NCBI GenBank assembly: GCA_030630585.1
Contig: DAOVMU010000087.1
Location: forward strand, 1 to 6,604
Source: Candidatus Bathyarchaeota archaeon
GTDB taxonomy: Archaea; Thermoproteota; Bathyarchaeia; Bathyarchaeales; Bathycorpusculaceae
Length of the DNA: 6,604 nt
Direction: 5' to 3'
The position numbers were made by a program, and so were the translations under genes. This document shows, piece by piece, positions 6,062 through 6,604 of this stretch (its first letter is position 1; each line of letters opens with the position of its first letter). Below the pieces are notes generated by a model. That model was given only the letters and a program-made list of their open reading frames with translations. It was not told where the DNA came from and searched no databases.

Positions 6062-6066
6062 GGAGA
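6062..6066 (+). promoter_or_regulatory. Shine-Dalgarno-like site deciding the TTG start
   Basis: GGAGA lies 9 nt before TTG 6076. The ATG at 6060 is in another frame and stops after eight codons, and the methyltransferase frame has a TGA at 6070-6072, so TTG 6076 is the first usable start. Confidence 0.45.
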
Positions 6067-6075
6067 CACTGATCG

Positions 6076-6604
6076 TTGAACGGTAATAAGCAATTCCGAG
6101 TCTATGATGACGATGTACCCGAGCAGGCTGAGGAAGCTTGGGATAAGCTTGCGGATTGGTACTCGGCGAGGAAGCGGGGTTCCTATGAATTCAAGATGCA
6201 GTTGCCAGCGATTTTGAATCTCTTAGGCGACCTTCGTGGGAAAAACCTGATAGACATTGGTTGCGGCCCAGGCGCCTACTCTGTGGAATTTGCGGAAAGA
6301 GGAGCAGACGTTTTCGGTGTAGATCTTTCTCAGAATATGTTGGACAAGGCTAGGGATAACGCTGAGACGGCGAATGTGGAGTTAACATTACAGAAGGCAG
6401 ATGCACACTCACTACCTTACACAGATGAGTTATTTGACGTAGCCGTCTTAATCTTCATGATTTTGAACACCAAAATAATTGAAGAGGCAACAAGAGTTCT
6501 CAAGCCCAGCGGGCTACTTTTGTTCTCAGACACCCATCCTACACTTGAAGCAAAGGGACAATGGGAAAGTAAGATCAGCGGCGCACCGAGAATCATCGAA
6601 GACT
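6076..6604 (+). CDS. Class I SAM-dependent methyltransferase (3' truncated by window edge)
   Basis: The first 176 residues are present; the frame is open at the right edge. The family transfers a methyl group from S-adenosylmethionine. Motif I is LIDIGCGPG (58-66), the glycine-rich SAM loop. The acidic end of strand beta-2 is Asp83 in GVDLS, which binds the ribose hydroxyls. ADAHSLPYTDELFD (108-121) is the UbiE/BioC-like adenine-binding and beta-4 region, and RVLKPSGLLLFSD (140-152) is the post-motif of the methyltransf_11 type. The N-terminal helix EEAWDKLADWYS is typical of small-molecule methyltransferases of this group. The start is TTG, set by an in-frame stop just upstream and an SD-like GGAGA. 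The acceptor substrate cannot be told, since the C-terminal part is missing. Cytoplasmic; divergently transcribed from the Cys-rich gene. Confidence 0.92.
   Translation, partial: MNGNKQFRVYDDDVPEQAEEAWDKLADWYSARKRGSYEFKMQLPAILNLLGDLRGKNLIDIGCGPGAYSVEFAERGADVFGVDLSQNMLDKARDNAETANVELTLQKADAHSLPYTDELFDVAVLIFMILNTKIIEEATRVLKPSGLLLFSDTHPTLEAKGQWESKISGAPRIIED

Larger units (their letters stand above)
5869..6075. other. Divergent AT-rich intergenic promoter region
   Basis: This 207-nt gap separates the Cys-rich gene (left, minus) and the methyltransferase gene (right, plus). It holds a TATA-like box for each, an AT palindrome TTAATATTAA at 5895-5904, and no reading frame longer than about 26 codons. 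No tRNA, obvious hairpin terminator or repeat array is visible between the two promoters. Confidence 0.6.

Noticed and set aside
5992..6071. C-box-like ATGATGA and a distant CTGA in the intergenic region, considered as a C/D sRNA
   Set aside because: The boxes are about 70 nt apart with no internal D'/C' pair, and the interval overlaps the methyltransferase promoter.
6104..6131. C/D-box-like pattern ATGATGA followed 17 nt later by CTGA
   Set aside because: It lies inside the methyltransferase coding region and lacks C' and D boxes and a terminal stem; the short motifs are expected by chance.

Overview
The window reads as chromosomal DNA of an archaeon. Four protein genes have AT-rich TATA-like boxes about 40 nt before their starts. 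The tRNA gene carries a bulge-helix-bulge intron at a non-canonical position and does not encode CCA. The transporter permease has archaeal-style N-glycosylation sequons, and TTG/GTG starts are frequent. A TACK-side lineage such as Bathyarchaeia would fit, but that placement is an inference from general style, not from a marker gene.

Layout: (1) 5-178 (+) is a short lysine-rich reading frame, complete or the 3' end of a gene entering from the left. (2) 258-2018 (+) is a large, apparently monocistronic AAA+ ATPase. It has a putative winged-helix region near its N-terminus and an ATPase core that looks MCM-like, but the Walker B aspartate is replaced by proline. (3) 2138-5325 (+) is a probable operon: an ABC-2 type ATPase, its multi-spanning permease (overlapping start) and an enolase-superfamily dipeptide epimerase. 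The operon promoter is bracketed by a perfect 10-bp inverted repeat. (4) 5348-5438 (-) is tRNA-Pro(UGG) with a 16-nt intron at position 32/33. (5) 5524-5868 (-) is a small Cys/His-rich protein with two probable metal-binding clusters. (6) 6076-6604 (+) is the N-terminal part of a class I SAM-dependent methyltransferase cut by the window edge. It is divergently transcribed from the Cys-rich gene across a 207-nt AT-rich promoter region.

The ABC ATPase and permease form one exporter-type complex. The epimerase downstream may act in the same physiological programme (peptide or cell-envelope chemistry), but its substrate cannot be read from sequence. The AAA+ protein and the Cys-rich protein are the least described items. 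No CRISPR array, insertion sequence or obvious mobile element was seen.
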